From positions 62,001 through 126,000 of the forward strand of contig NZ_MKIO01000047.1 in assembly GCF_001938945.1 (NCBI RefSeq): a DNA stretch of 64,000 nt, given 5' to 3'. Positions 36,023 to 44,011 of this stretch are shown here, piece by piece. Numbering within the stretch: the first letter of the stretch is position 1; the number at the start of each line of letters is the position of its first letter. The translations under genes and the position numbers were made by a program. The notes below the pieces were generated by a model. It was not told where the DNA came from, did not search any database, and was given only the letters and a program-made list of their open reading frames with translations. This DNA is from Xaviernesmea rhizosphaerae. GTDB lineage: Bacteria > Pseudomonadota > Alphaproteobacteria > Rhizobiales > Rhizobiaceae.

Positions 36023-36559
36023 TCAGCGCGGTGCGAGTACCATCATCATCTGCCGTCCCTCGAGCTTGGGCTCGGCTTCCACCTTGGCGATGGCGGTCGT
36101 GTCTTCCTTGACCTGCAGGAGAAGCTTCATGCCGAGTTCCTGGTGGGCCATTTCGCGGCCACGGAACTTCAGCGTCACCTTCACCTTGTCGCCCTCTTCG
36201 AAGAAGCGGTTCATCGCCCGCATCTTCACCTCATAATCATGGGTGTCGATGTTGGGACGCATCTTGATCTCTTTGATCTCGATGATCTTCTGCTTCTTGC
36301 GGGCTTCGGCGGCCTTTTTCTGGGTCGCGTATTTCAGCTTGCCGAGGTCGAGGATCTTGCACACCGGCGGTTCGGCGTTGGGCGAGATTTCGACGAGATC
36401 GAGACCGGCCTCTTCCGCAAGGCGGAGCGCCTGGTCGGTCGGAACGATGCCCTGGTTGCCGCCTTCGGCATCGATGAGCTGCACCCGGGGAACCCGGATT
36501 TCCTTGTTGGATCGGGGGCCGTCCTTGACCGGTGCGTCCGATTTAAAGGGTCTGCGAAT
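36023..36559 (-). CDS. infC: Translation initiation factor IF-3 (ATT start)
   Basis: Initiation factor that checks start codons on the 30S subunit. Starting at ATT (36557-36559, minus strand) gives 178 residues beginning with M/I-RRPFKSDAPVKDGPRSN, the usual alphaproteobacterial N-terminus. AGGAGA lies 8 nt upstream. The first ATG/GTG in frame is a GTG at 36484, which would remove 25 conserved residues. Two domains follow, joined by the basic linker KKAAEARKKQK; the C-terminal domain ends MMMVLAPR. Use of a rare AUU start is known for infC of enterobacteria, where IF-3 represses its own translation; the same loop is likely here. Confidence 0.93.
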   Translation of the reverse strand: MRRPFKSDAPVKDGPRSNKEIRVPRVQLIDAEGGNQGIVPTDQALRLAEEAGLDLVEISPNAEPPVCKILDLGKLKYATQKKAAEARKKQKIIEIKEIKMRPNIDTHDYEVKMRAMNRFFEEGDKVKVTLKFRGREMAHQELGMKLLLQVKEDTTAIAKVEAEPKLEGRQMMMVLAPR

Positions 36560-36755
36560 GGTCGTATTCTCCTCGCATTGTTGAAGGATTTTGGTCGATC
36601 AGGGCATCGGCGTTTTCCGGTCCGTGAGGCCGTCACGCTGCCCGTTCAATCGTCAAGGCGCGTATATAGCATCTTCCGGGAGGAAAATCACCCTCTGTCA
36701 CCGCGCTGTAATTCCGTTTAGATGGAAAAAACCTTACGAAAGGACCCCTCATCCC

Positions 36756-37571
36756 ATGGCCGAGATCGCAGCGCCGCCCGTTTCCCGTGTCCTCGTCGGC
36801 GAGGGCGCCGAATCGCGCGAGATCGCCTATCGCTTCCTCCCCGCGACGGAGGCCGCCAATCCCCCCCCGGAAAAGCCCGCCATCGTCTGGCTTGGCGGCT
36901 ATCGCTCGGACATGGAGGGCACCAAGGCGCTGGAGCTCGAAGGCTTCGCCCGGGCGAAGGGGCTTGCCTGCCTGCGCTTCGACTATTCCGGCCATGGCAT
37001 CTCCGACGGCGCCTTTGCCGAGGGAACGATCTCGCGTTGGCGGGAGGAGGCCGAGGGCGTGATTGCCACGACCGGGATCGGCCGCATGATCCTGGTCGGC
37101 TCGTCGATGGGGGGCTGGATCGCCCTGCGCCTTGCCGAGGAACTTCGCCGCCACGGTCAGGCAGAGCGGCTGGCCGGCCTCGTGCTGATTGCCCCGGCGC
37201 CGGATTTTACCAGCGACCTGATCGAGCCGCAGCTCGGCGAAGCCGAACGCCGCGCGCTCGACGAGAAGGGCTATTTCGAGGAGCCCTCGGCTTACGGGGC
37301 GGACCCCTATATCTACACCCGCAAGCTGATGGAGGACGGCCGGGACAATCGCGTCCTGACCGGCACGATCGAAACCGGCTGCCCTGTTCATGTGCTCCAG
37401 GGCATGAAGGATCCGGATGTGCCCTATGCGCATGCGCTGAAGCTGATGGAGCATCTGGCCTGCGACGATGTGGTGATGACGCTGATCCGCGATGGCGACC
37501 ATCGCCTGTCGCGCCCCGAGGATATCGAGCGCATCCTGGCCGCCGTTTCGGCCATGCTGACGGAGGCCTGA
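36756..37571 (+). CDS. Alpha/beta hydrolase
   Basis: Cytosolic serine hydrolase of 271 residues, serine aminopeptidase/esterase-like. The nucleophile elbow is VGSSMGGWIAL near 113-123, the oxyanion part GYRSDMEG near 48, the strand DYSGHGISDG near 78-87, the acid in GMKDPDVPY near 215 and the His in RDGDHRLSRPED near 247. This pattern resembles ABHD10/palmitoyl-thioesterase-like bacterial hydrolases; the substrate is unknown. ATG at 36756 has AAGGA upstream. It is divergent from infC, with about 196 nt between. Confidence 0.85.
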   Translation: MAEIAAPPVSRVLVGEGAESREIAYRFLPATEAANPPPEKPAIVWLGGYRSDMEGTKALELEGFARAKGLACLRFDYSGHGISDGAFAEGTISRWREEAEGVIATTGIGRMILVGSSMGGWIALRLAEELRRHGQAERLAGLVLIAPAPDFTSDLIEPQLGEAERRALDEKGYFEEPSAYGADPYIYTRKLMEDGRDNRVLTGTIETGCPVHVLQGMKDPDVPYAHALKLMEHLACDDVVMTLIRDGDHRLSRPEDIERILAAVSAMLTEA

Positions 37572-38064
37572 GCGGCCTCTTCTGCCTCTATAAGCTTGGA
37601 CGCAGCCGCGGCGGCATCCGGCGGACCATGCTGGCTCCGGCTCTCCTGAGCCGGCTTCCCTTGCCGGCGCGCCTCTCGCCGCGCTGCCATAGAGCTTAAC
37701 GGCCAGTGCTGCTTGCCGGCCGCAGGCCTGGCGATCCCTGGGGATAGGCTCTGCCACATTGTGGCGGCCGCGCCTGCGGAAAGCTGCCGAATTTTTCGAG
37801 AAAAACAATTTATATCAAAAAGATAGCTTCTTCTCATCTTTTATCAGAAGGCGCGAATCTGATGCGGTTTCGCCGCAAATCTTAACCATGTCTTAACGTG
37901 CCGCGCTGCCGCAATTGACTTGGGCTGCCCCTGCCGGTTAACGTTTTCTTAACGATTAGAACAGCGAGCGCATGAGGCGTCTCACCAGCTGTCGTCAATG
38001 TCACAGGCAAGCGGAGTGGTCCGCGCGGGGTTTTTCCGCGGGCGCTTCGCCACAGGGGACGCGC
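37572..38064 (+). promoter_or_regulatory. Promoter region with two CtrA-type boxes
   Basis: This 493-nt gap holds an unusually AT-rich patch (about 37790-37960). Within it are TTAACCATGTCTTAA (37882-37896) and TTAACGTTTTCTTAA (37938-37952), both exact matches to the CtrA consensus TTAA-N7-TTAA, 56 bp apart and about 115-170 bp before the cysteine proteinase start. CtrA is the cell-cycle master regulator of alphaproteobacteria. No gene seen in the gap. Confidence 0.65.
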
Positions 38065-38685
38065 ATGGCGCAGATCAAGGGGCTTTTCAGTGTGGCAGCG
38101 GCACTCGCCGCCCTCGTCCTGTCCGCAGGCGCGGCCATTCCGGCGCCGGCCAATGGCAGCTTGTGGATGCAGACCGGCAGCGTCACCTCCCAGCCCATCG
38201 GCCATTACGAATTCTGCCAGACGCATCAGAGCGAATGCTCGATCACCTCGCCCTCCTCGCCGCCGCCGCGCGTGACGGAATATGGCTGGAAGCTCATTCG
38301 CGAGATTAATTCCAGCGTCAACCATGCCATCACCCCGATGACCGACATGGAGCTTTATGGCCGCGAGGAGTTCTGGACCTATCCGACAACCGCCGGCGAC
38401 TGTGAAGACTATGCGCTGCTGAAGCGCCGCGATCTGCTGGAGCGGGGCTTTTCGCCCGCCGACTTGCTGATGACGGTGGTGCGCAAGCCTGATGGCGAGG
38501 GTCATGCCGTCCTGACCGTGCGCACCGCGCAGGGCGACTTCATCCTCGACAACCTCGATGACGAGGTAAAGATCTGGACCAAGACGCCGTATCGCTATCT
38601 CAAGCGCCAGGCCTCGTTCAACACGGGCCGCTGGGTCACCATCGAGAATGGCGACGAAGTCATGGTCGGTTCGGTCGGCCGCTAA
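38065..38685 (+). CDS. Bacterial transglutaminase-like cysteine proteinase (BTLCP)
   Basis: Exported protein of 206 residues. Signal peptide GLFSVAAALAALVLSAGAAIPAPA before NGSLWMQ. The papain-like triad can be placed: Cys113 in TAGDCEDYALLKR, His147 in GEGHAVLTV and Asp162 in FILDNLDDEV, as in family BTLCP (DUF920), related to LapG-type periplasmic proteases. LapG cleaves surface adhesins and is controlled by cyclic-di-GMP, but no LapD partner is nearby, and the role here is unknown. Two CtrA-type boxes upstream suggest cell-cycle timing. Confidence 0.88.
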   Translation: MAQIKGLFSVAAALAALVLSAGAAIPAPANGSLWMQTGSVTSQPIGHYEFCQTHQSECSITSPSSPPPRVTEYGWKLIREINSSVNHAITPMTDMELYGREEFWTYPTTAGDCEDYALLKRRDLLERGFSPADLLMTVVRKPDGEGHAVLTVRTAQGDFILDNLDDEVKIWTKTPYRYLKRQASFNTGRWVTIENGDEVMVGSVGR

Positions 38686-38723
38686 GCCGGCCAGCCCCTC
38701 TGCCGCACGGCAGATGTGAGTAT

Positions 38724-38748
38724 TTCAAACGGACACTTCAAACGGACA
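38724..38748. repeat. 12-bp direct repeat
   Basis: TTCAAACGGACA occurs at 38724-38735 and 38737-38748, one base apart, between the proteinase gene and its terminator. Confidence 0.6.
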
Positions 38749-38782
38749 AGGGCCGGCGGTTCAGCAACCGCCGGCCCTTTTT
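38748..38782 (+). terminator. Strong intrinsic terminator
   Basis: Perfect 14-bp stem AAGGGCCGGCGGTT / AACCGCCGGCCCTT with a 4-nt loop (CAGC) and a T-run; it serves the proteinase gene and, in reverse, mbfA. Confidence 0.9.
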
Positions 38783-38814
38783 GCATTTCGTAAATGGGCC
38801 TGCCGCGCCGCTTG

Positions 38815-39801
38815 TCAGCCGCTGCCGATCAGGATGCCGGCCGCCAGAACCAGGCCGCCGCCGATAACCACCTGGAAGGCGGCGCGCAGGAACGGGGTTT
38901 CCATATAGCGGTTCTGGATGAAGGCGATCGCCCAGAGCTCGAAGAAGACGATGATGACGGCGGCGATCGTCGCGGTCCAGAAGTTCGGGATGAGGTAGGG
39001 CAGGGTGTGGCCCAGGCCGCCCAGCGCCGTCATGATGCCGCAGGCGAGCCCGCGCTTGAGCGGCGAGCCGCGCCCGGAAATCTTGCCGTCGTCATGGGCG
39101 GCTTCGGTGAAGCCCATGGAGATGCCGGCGCCGACGGAGGCGGAGAGGCCGACCAGGAAGGTCTGCCAGGTGTCCTGCGTGGCGAAGGCGGCGGCGAAGA
39201 TCGGCGCCAGGGTGGAGACCGAGCCGTCCATCAGCCCGGCAAGACCCGGCTGCACATAGGTCAGCACGAACTGACGATGGGCCGTCTCTTGCTCCTCCTC
39301 CCGCACCTCTTCCGGGCGGTGGCGCTCGTCCAGCATGCGGGCGATGTCCTCGTGCCCCTGCTCGGCCAGAGCCAGATCGTGCAGCAGGGCCCGGGTGCCG
39401 GCATCGGATGTCTGCTTGGCCGCCTCGACATAGAAGCGATAGGCCTGCTGCTCCATCAGCTCCGCCTCGCGGCGGATGGCGTCGGGCGAAAGGTTCTTCT
39501 GCAGCCAGTCTGGCTTGCGCTCGAGAAAGCCGCGCACATGCTCGCGCCGGATCAGCGGAATGCGCTCGCCGAAGCGGCGGCGATGCATGTCGATCAGCAT
39601 GTTCTTGTGGGTGTTCTCCACCTCGGCCATGTCCTCGAAGACCTTGGCCGAATGCGGATAGGCCGCGCGCAGCTGGTCGGCATAGGCAAGGTAGATGCGG
39701 GCGTCGTCCTCCTCGGAGGCGATGGCGAGCGCCAGCACTTCCTGTTCGCTCAAGGACGACAAGGGACGGCGGCGGGCGCCGGAGAAAAGCTGCGTCAGCA
39801 T
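38815..39801 (-). CDS. mbfA: Membrane-bound ferritin MbfA (iron exporter)
   Basis: Fusion of an N-terminal ferritin-like di-iron domain (about residues 18-165; ASEEDDARIYLAYADQL, AEVENTHKNMLIDMH, ELMEQQAYRFYVEAA, ALAEQGHEDIA supply Glu/His ligands) with a C-terminal VIT1/CCC1 membrane domain of about five helices (from GLAGLMDGSVSTLAPIF to the end). It has 328 residues. In Agrobacterium and Bradyrhizobium this protein exports iron and protects against iron and peroxide stress, and Irr represses it in low iron. An Irr-type box overlaps its promoter, and irr itself lies at 62.3 kb in this window. Confidence 0.93.
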   Translation of the reverse strand: MLTQLFSGARRRPLSSLSEQEVLALAIASEEDDARIYLAYADQLRAAYPHSAKVFEDMAEVENTHKNMLIDMHRRRFGERIPLIRREHVRGFLERKPDWLQKNLSPDAIRREAELMEQQAYRFYVEAAKQTSDAGTRALLHDLALAEQGHEDIARMLDERHRPEEVREEEQETAHRQFVLTYVQPGLAGLMDGSVSTLAPIFAAAFATQDTWQTFLVGLSASVGAGISMGFTEAAHDDGKISGRGSPLKRGLACGIMTALGGLGHTLPYLIPNFWTATIAAVIIVFFELWAIAFIQNRYMETPFLRAAFQVVIGGGLVLAAGILIGSG

Positions 39802-39818
39802 GACGGGGATCCGTTAGT

Positions 39819-39833
39819 TTAGAATAATTCTAA
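39819..39833. promoter_or_regulatory. Irr-type iron control element of mbfA
   Basis: Perfect inverted repeat TTAGAA-TAA-TTCTAA, 18-32 nt before the mbfA start codon. It matches the core TTAGAA...TTCTAA half-sites of rhizobial iron control elements bound by Irr. Confidence 0.75.
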
Positions 39834-40055
39834 TCTATATCGCGGTGCGAAAATGGCAAGGGCTTTCCTAGCTGGGGGTCTCGCGCCCATCTGCCGCTCG
39901 CCGTGCCGCCCGTCTGCCGCCCGAGGAAAAAGGAGCAGGATCGCAGGCGGAGGGAACAAAAAATCCACCCGGTCGTTACCAGCACAAGAACAACGCCGAG
40001 CAACCACTAGCCGGCGAAGTTTTAAAGTAGATCTTTTGAACCAAGGGAGACGATC

Positions 40056-40307
40056 ATGGATGTAAATGGCGTTGGCTGGCTCGCAGCAATCATCATCGGC
40101 GGTCTCGCAGGCTGGATGGCGGAACAGTTCATGAAGTCCAATATGGGCCTGTTCATGAACATTATCCTGGGTATTCTGGGCGCTGTCGTCCTCAATGCTA
40201 TCCTGTCCTTCGCCGGCCTCTCCTTCGCCGGTTGGCTCGCCTATCTCGTCATCGGCTTCATCGGCGCTTGCCTGCTGATCGCCGTGGGTCGAGCCGTCAG
40301 GCATTAA
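40056..40307 (+). CDS. GlsB/YeaQ/YmgE-family stress membrane protein
   Basis: Very hydrophobic protein of 83 residues with three predicted helices (VGWLAAIIIGGLAGWMAE, MGLFMNIILGILGAVVLNAIL, GWLAYLVIGFIGACLLIAVG) and the glycine-rich GGLAGW and NIILGILGA motifs of the transglycosylase-associated (GlsB/YeaQ) family. Members are induced by envelope or acid stress; the mechanism is unknown. AGGGAGA is upstream of the ATG. Monocistronic, with a perfect terminator 40 nt downstream. Confidence 0.88.
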   Translation: MDVNGVGWLAAIIIGGLAGWMAEQFMKSNMGLFMNIILGILGAVVLNAILSFAGLSFAGWLAYLVIGFIGACLLIAVGRAVRH

Positions 40308-40345
40308 CCGGCCGGTACATCGGGCCCGGTAAATCGGGATTGAAA

Positions 40346-40379
40346 CGAAAGCCGCCTCGAACAAAGGCGGCTTTCGTCC
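40346..40379 (+). terminator. Intrinsic terminator after GlsB-like gene
   Basis: Perfect 12-bp stem CGAAAGCCGCCT / AGGCGGCTTTCG with a 7-nt loop. Confidence 0.8.
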
Positions 40380-40463
40380 GTTTGGAGCCTATGCGGGCCG
40401 CGTTGCACAGGCGCTTCGACGCTGGGCTCGATGACCATCACGAGATTTGAAGAGGAGATGGCG

Positions 40464-40796
40464 ATGCTGACACATGATGCCGAAGGCAATGGCAAGGGTA
40501 TCCTTGAAATCAACGGCCAGTCGCAGCCCGTATCATATGAGGTGATCATGGCGCGCGACGAGGACGAAACGCGCAGCGTGCGCATCCGCCTGATGGCGCC
40601 GCGCGACTGGCTGATGAAGCAGGGCTTTTCCGGCGAGGCGACGCTGGTGCGCGACAATGGTTCGCGCGTGAAGGTCAGCCATGAAGGCGGCGTGGGTGTA
40701 GAGGATCCGATTGCGGTCGCGCTCGAAGGCTATGAGGCGCTGAAGGGCGGCGAGGGCGAGGCCGCCGAGGCCTATCCCGAGCTGTCGTCTCACTGA
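40464..40796 (+). CDS. Small conserved-looking protein of unknown function
   Basis: Acidic cytosolic protein of 110 residues with no signal peptide or membrane segment. The sequence alternates beta-like stretches (GILEINGQSQPVSYEVIMARDE, RSVRIRLMAPRDWLMKQGF, GEATLVRDNGSRVKVSHE), suggesting a small beta-barrel, and ends in an acidic tail (GGEGEAAEAYPELSSH). Family not recognised. GAGGA at 40452-40456 best serves the ATG at 40464; ATGs at 40431 and 40458 are alternatives. A 23-bp tandem duplication begins at its stop codon. Confidence 0.65.
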   Translation: MLTHDAEGNGKGILEINGQSQPVSYEVIMARDEDETRSVRIRLMAPRDWLMKQGFSGEATLVRDNGSRVKVSHEGGVGVEDPIAVALEGYEALKGGEGEAAEAYPELSSH

Positions 40797-40839
40797 GCTA
40801 CGGCTTGCCAGAGAGGTGAGCTACGGCTTGCCAGAGAGA
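40794..40839. repeat. 23-bp tandem duplication at a stop codon
   Basis: TGAGCTACGGCTTGCCAGAG plus AGG (40794-40816) is repeated immediately (40817-40839) with one change at the last base. The first copy starts with the TGA stop of the preceding gene. Confidence 0.8.
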
Positions 40840-40859
40840 GCGAAACAGCGAGAACAAGA

Positions 40860-40890
40860 AAAGGGCGCGGCCTTGCGGCAGCGCCCTTTC
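40860..40890. terminator. Bidirectional terminator (small gene / efp)
   Basis: 9-bp stem AAAGGGCGC / GCGCCCTTT with flanking A- and T-rich ends between convergent genes. Confidence 0.8.
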
Positions 40891-40917
40891 GTTCGTCAAT
40901 TTTTCAGCTGCAGACCA

Positions 40918-41487
40918 TCAGTCCTTGGCGCGCTCGACATAGGAGCCGTCTTCGGTGGCGATGATCACACGCGTGCCGGCGGTGATGTGCGGCGGCACCA
41001 GCGTGCGCACGCCGTTCGACAGCATGGCCGGCTTGTAGGACGAAGACGCCGTCTGGCCCTTGGTGACCGGCTCGGTCTCGGTGATTTCGAGCGTGACATG
41101 GCGCGGCAGTTCGATGGCGATCGCCACCCCTTCGTGAGTCGACAGGGTGCAGACCATGCCTTCCTGCAGATAGGCCTTCTGGTCGCCGATATCGTCGGAG
41201 CTCATGACCAGCTGGTCGTAGCTTTCCGGGTTCATGAAGTGGAAGCCTTCGCCATCTTCATAAAGGAAGGTGTGCGGACGGTCTTCGACGAAGGCGCGCT
41301 CGACCTGTTCGGTGGTGCGGTAGCGCTCGGACACCTTCACGCCGTCGGAGATGCGGCGCATATCGACCTGCGTGACCGGGGTGCCTTTGCCCGGGTGAAA
41401 GTTCTGCGCCGTCAGCACCACATAGAGCTTGCCGTCGACATCGAGGACGTTCCCCTTGCGCACGGAGGAGGCGATGACCTTGACCAT
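40918..41487 (-). CDS. efp: Elongation factor P
   Basis: Translation factor that rescues ribosomes stalled at polyproline, 189 residues, three OB/KOW-like domains. Domain I carries Lys34 at the tip of the loop FHPGKGTPVT. That Lys is the residue modified with beta-lysine by EpmA in bacteria that have it, and epmA and epmB lie divergently next to this gene, so the modification is very likely here. The C-terminus VPPHITAGTRVIIATEDGSYVERAKD is typical. No other gene shares its strand nearby. Confidence 0.97.
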   Translation of the reverse strand: MVKVIASSVRKGNVLDVDGKLYVVLTAQNFHPGKGTPVTQVDMRRISDGVKVSERYRTTEQVERAFVEDRPHTFLYEDGEGFHFMNPESYDQLVMSSDDIGDQKAYLQEGMVCTLSTHEGVAIAIELPRHVTLEITETEPVTKGQTASSSYKPAMLSNGVRTLVPPHITAGTRVIIATEDGSYVERAKD

Positions 41488-41812
41488 AAGTCTTCCTTGT
41501 TCAGAATTGTCGTGTTCGCGAATACTTGTCTCTGGCGGCCCGACCGTCTAGGAAGCGGCCGACAGGGCCGACGGGACGGCGCGGGCGCCTTGCCCGGGCG
41601 TTCGGGCCCAGGGTTTCGGGCCGCACCTACCCCATCTCAAGCAAAAAGGCCAGCTGTCTCGCGGCGAAAGCGGGGTCTGGCCGCAGGAAGATGGGCCGAT
41701 CCGCCCGTATGAGATCCGAAAGCCGGCAAAAAAGCGCTGTCAGACGCCCGGTGGTCAGGGCCTCGCCCCCCTTGCGTGCGGGGCGCGATGCCGGTGAAGG
41801 AGTTGAACGATC
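41488..41812. other. Divergent promoter region efp / epmA
   Basis: A 325-nt non-coding gap. The part next to efp is less GC-rich (41488-41545) and probably contains its promoter. No operator or RNA gene is seen. Confidence 0.45.
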
Positions 41813-42892
41813 ATGGCCGCAATCTCGCCCTGGTGGAGCCGCGACCGGCATGCCGACCGCCGGCCTTTCCTGATGGCGCGCGGCCGCATCCAGGCGGCAC
41901 TGCGCGGCTTCTTCGCACGCCAGGATTTCGTCGAGGTCGATCCCGCCGCGCTCCAGATCTCTCCCGGCAACGAGGCCCATCTGCACGCCTTTTCCACCCG
42001 CGCCATCGGTCCGGATGGCCAAGGCCATCCCATGCATTTCCACACCTCGCCGGAATTTGCCTGCAAGAAGCTGCTGGCTGCCGGCGAGACGAAGATCTCC
42101 TGCTTCGCCCATGTCTGGCGCAACCGCGAGCGCGGGCCGCTGCACCATCCCGAATTCACCATGCTGGAATGGTATCGCGTCGGCGAGGCCTATGATCAGC
42201 TGATGGCCGACTGCGCCCGGCTGCTGGCGCTAGCCGCCGAGGCCGCCGGCAACGAGATGCTGCGCTGGCGCGGCGCAGAATGCGACCCCTTCGCCGACCC
42301 GGAACGCTTAAGCGTCGCGGAAGCCTTCGCGCGCTATGCCGGGATCGATCTGCTGGCCACCGTCTCCCCCACGGGGGAGACCGACCGCGAGGCGCTGTCG
42401 CGCGCCCTGCAGGCGGCCGGGCTGCGCGTGGCGCCGGACGATCTCTGGGCGGATCTGTTCAGCCGGGTGCTGGTGGAGCGGATCGAGCCGCGGCTCGGCT
42501 TCGGCCGTGCGACGATTCTTTATGGCTATCCCGTGTCGGAAGCCGCGCTCGCCCGGCGCAGCGCCGGCGATCCGCGCACGGCCGAGCGCTTCGAGCTCTA
42601 TGCCTGCGGTGTCGAACTGGCCAATGCCTTTGGCGAGCTGACCGACCCCGCCGAGCAGCGCCGCCGCTTCCTGATCGAGATGGCCGAGAAGCAGCGCATC
42701 TATGGCGAGACCTACCCGATCGACGAGGATTTCCTCAAGGCTTTGGAGCGCATGCCAGAGGCGAGCGGCGCCGCGCTGGGCTTCGACCGGCTGGTGATGC
42801 TGGCCTCGGGCGCGCGGCGGATCGAGGAGGTGCTCTGGGCGCCTGTCGCCGATCCGGCGGACCAGCCTGACCAGCCGGAGCTTGCCCCCTGA
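41813..42892 (+). CDS. epmA: EF-P--(R)-beta-lysine ligase
   Basis: Class II lysyl-tRNA-synthetase-like enzyme without the anticodon domain; it ligates (R)-beta-lysine to Lys34 of EF-P. It has 359 residues, slightly longer than the enterobacterial form. Motif 2 is CFAHVWRNRERGPLHHPEFTMLEWYR in the region 102-127, the lysine pocket includes FHTSPEFACKKLL, and motif 3 is GAALGFDRLVMLASG near 323-337. It ends one base into the epmB start (TGATG), so the ligase and the beta-lysine-making enzyme are made together. Confidence 0.93.
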   Translation: MAAISPWWSRDRHADRRPFLMARGRIQAALRGFFARQDFVEVDPAALQISPGNEAHLHAFSTRAIGPDGQGHPMHFHTSPEFACKKLLAAGETKISCFAHVWRNRERGPLHHPEFTMLEWYRVGEAYDQLMADCARLLALAAEAAGNEMLRWRGAECDPFADPERLSVAEAFARYAGIDLLATVSPTGETDREALSRALQAAGLRVAPDDLWADLFSRVLVERIEPRLGFGRATILYGYPVSEAALARRSAGDPRTAERFELYACGVELANAFGELTDPAEQRRRFLIEMAEKQRIYGETYPIDEDFLKALERMPEASGAALGFDRLVMLASGARRIEEVLWAPVADPADQPDQPELAP

Positions 42893-43944
42893 TGGCCGCC
42901 GCGACGCTGACCACGCTCACCGCGCTGACACAGGCCGGCCTTGTGCCGGAGGCCGACCACGCCGCGCTCGCCCCCGTCACGGCCCGCTATGCGCTGGCCG
43001 TCAGCCCCGACATCGCCGCGCTGATCGATCCCTCAGACCCCGAGGACCCTATCGCCCGCCAGTTCATTCCGCAGGCGGCGGAACTGGACACACTCCCCGA
43101 GGAGCGCGCCGATCCGATCGGCGACCATGCTCATTCGCCCGTCGAAGGCATCGTCCATCGCTATCCCGACCGGGTGCTCCTGAAAGCGGTGCATGTCTGC
43201 CCGGTCTATTGCCGCTTCTGCTTCCGCCGGGAAATGGTCGGCCCCGGCGGAGAAGGAACGCTGTCGGGTGCCGCGCTCGAAGCCGCCTTCGCCTATATCG
43301 CCGATCACACGGAGATCTGGGAAGTCATCCTCACGGGTGGCGATCCCTTCGTGCTGTCGCCCCGCCGCCTCGCCGATCTCATGCGCCGGCTGGCAGCCAT
43401 CGAGCACGTCAAGATCGTGCGCTTCCACACCCGCGTGCCGGTGGTCGAGCCCGCCCGCATCGATGCCGCCCTGATCGCGGCGCTGAAGGAAAGCGGCAAG
43501 ACCGTCTATGTCGCACTGCATGCCAACCATCCGCGCGAATTGACGCCTCAGGCGCGCGCGGCCCTTGCGCGCCTTGCCGAGGGCGGCCTCACGCTGGTCA
43601 GCCAGTCCGTCCTGCTGAAGGGCGTCAATGACGATCCGGAGGTGCTGGCGGCGCTGATGCGCGGCTTCGTCGAGGCCCGGGTCACGCCCTATTACCTCCA
43701 CCATCCCGATCTCGCGTCGGGCACCAGCCATTTCCGCCTGACGATCGAGGAGGGCCAGGCGCTGGTCGCCGCCTTGCGCGGCCGCATTTCAGGCCTCTGC
43801 CAGCCGACCTATGTGCTGGATATCCCCGGCGGCCACGGCAAGGCGGTGATCGCCGCGTCTTCCGTTCAGCCGGATGGGGAGGGCGGCATGCTGGTGCGCG
43901 ATTTTCGCGGGCAGGTCCATGCCTATCCGCCGAAAGGTGCGTGA
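42892..43944 (+). CDS. epmB: EF-P beta-lysylation protein EpmB (lysine 2,3-aminomutase)
   Basis: Radical SAM enzyme that converts L-lysine to beta-lysine for EpmA; 350 residues. The cluster ligands are Cys103, Cys107 and Cys110 in HVCPVYCRFCFRRE. Further family motifs: EVILTGGDPFVLSP near 144, PVVEPARI, YVALHANHPRELTPQA, and VLLKGVNDDPEVL. PLP-binding Lys is expected in the C-terminal part (DIPGGHGKAVI). It lacks the long C-terminal extension of clostridial KamA, as expected for EpmB. Confidence 0.93.
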   Translation: MAAATLTTLTALTQAGLVPEADHAALAPVTARYALAVSPDIAALIDPSDPEDPIARQFIPQAAELDTLPEERADPIGDHAHSPVEGIVHRYPDRVLLKAVHVCPVYCRFCFRREMVGPGGEGTLSGAALEAAFAYIADHTEIWEVILTGGDPFVLSPRRLADLMRRLAAIEHVKIVRFHTRVPVVEPARIDAALIAALKESGKTVYVALHANHPRELTPQARAALARLAEGGLTLVSQSVLLKGVNDDPEVLAALMRGFVEARVTPYYLHHPDLASGTSHFRLTIEEGQALVAALRGRISGLCQPTYVLDIPGGHGKAVIAASSVQPDGEGGMLVRDFRGQVHAYPPKGA

Positions 43945-43956
43945 GGCGCGCACGAA

Positions 43957-43985
43957 AAAACCGGCCCTTTCGAGCCGGTTTTCGC
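43957..43985. terminator. Bidirectional terminator epmB / OmpA lipoprotein
   Basis: 9-bp stem AAAACCGGC / GCCGGTTTT between convergent genes, preceded by an A-run and followed by T. Confidence 0.85.
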
Positions 43986-44011
43986 ACGTGTGACCGATGG
44001 CCTTCGCCTGA

